Positions 63,503 through 64,000 of a stretch of DNA of 64,000 nucleotides are shown in pieces. The notes under the pieces were generated by a model. The model saw only the letters and a list, made by a program, of their open reading frames with translations, searched no databases and was not told the origin of the DNA. This DNA comes from Nilaparvata lugens. Lineage: Eukaryota > Arthropoda > Insecta > Hemiptera > Delphacidae. The stretch spans positions 19,928,532 through 19,992,531 of the forward strand of contig NC_052510.1 of assembly GCF_014356525.2 (NCBI RefSeq). The letters are read 5' to 3'. How positions within the stretch are numbered: position 1 is the first letter of the stretch; each line of letters opens with the position of its first letter. Made by a program: the position numbers and the translations under genes.

Positions 63503-64000
63503 CAAAAGTTTTCGAATAGGCCTACTCAATGATCTTTTCCGGTTTTTCATGAATTCTCAATCTCATTCAATATGTTATTATCTGAAAATTTGTTTAAATT
63601 AGTATATAATTGAGATGTAGTTCGACTACATCGCAAAAATACATGCGAAACATTGAAACCGGTTGCGAACGCAGTACTAAGGTTCTGACAGCTTGTCATG
63701 TGTCCAATTACAGTCAATTATTGTAAAAGTCCAGTGTGTACTCGCAGTCCACTTATTTGAACATGATGAAGTGGCTTTTGTGCCATATAAATCAAATTAA
63801 TGACTTTCACGAAACGAAAGAGCTTCTGCTAATTTCATCTGACAAACTACACGTACACATATGGACGAGTTCGTACTTGTGAGAATTATGTATACCATAC
63901 ACCAAGTATATATATATATATATATCAAACAAATTGCCTTCTTAGTATAATATTATTATTGACTTCAATGATTATGATTTCATTCAATGAGAGCTTATTT

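Larger units (their letters stand above)
60279..64000. other. Intron or intergenic DNA to the window end
   Basis: No further exon or gene recognised. Holds the repeat at 62083-62880, a (TG)n microsatellite, a MITE at 63346-63502 and a short TA microsatellite at about 63908-63924. Confidence 0.55.

Overview
This is a eukaryotic, almost certainly insect, genomic scaffold segment. It is AT-rich, intron-bearing and densely packed with transposable elements (TEs), with one scaffold gap of exactly 100 N at 38376-38475. A hemipteran such as a planthopper would fit the TE repertoire, but that is my inference; the sequence proves only an arthropod-like host with an errantivirus, BEL/Pao, Ty3/Gypsy, mariner, DD41D-type and LINE load.

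One host gene is firmly recognisable. Paf1 (RNA polymerase II-associated factor 1, PAF1 complex) lies on the minus strand, with its start codon at 24894 and eight coding exons down to base 9, where it runs off the window. The eight exons keep reading frame across seven introns (1020 nt, 340 codons). The introns hold the TEs of the first 25 kb: a Tc1/mariner-like transposon with a nested MITE (1369-3527), a truncated LINE (4104-5781), a full-length errantivirus-like LTR retroelement (5800-16702), a tRNA-derived SINE (18490-18735) and a LINE with PHD-finger ORF1 (about 19773-24040). A second host transcription unit may start at 60260 on the plus strand.

The errantivirus copy has 226-bp LTRs differing at two positions, gag, pol and env regions with several breaks, and an internal 1.35-kb duplication that flanks a 3'-truncated DD41D-type transposon. 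A 10-bp microhomology sits at the junction.

Region 26284-34620 is a minus-strand, pol-less LTR retrotransposon with giant 2.53-kb LTRs (LARD-like). Its only long ORF is a 392-residue gag-like protein with four basic 28-residue repeats, and each LTR contains an internal copy of the LTR/primer-binding-site junction. A relative of its gag N-terminus recurs at 56202 in the other orientation, joined to a broken LINE. A mariner follows at 34879-36186.

Region 44022-55196 is a BEL/Pao element, mostly pol-deleted, with a Ty3/Gypsy element (47249-53790, minus) nested in its pol start and flanked by a 4-bp target duplication. That Gypsy element has tandem repeats of about 157 bp in both LTRs, two retropepsin-like motifs each with an altered active site, and a minisatellite where most of integrase should be. 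The rest is intergenic DNA with foldback MITEs, AT microsatellites and LINE scraps.
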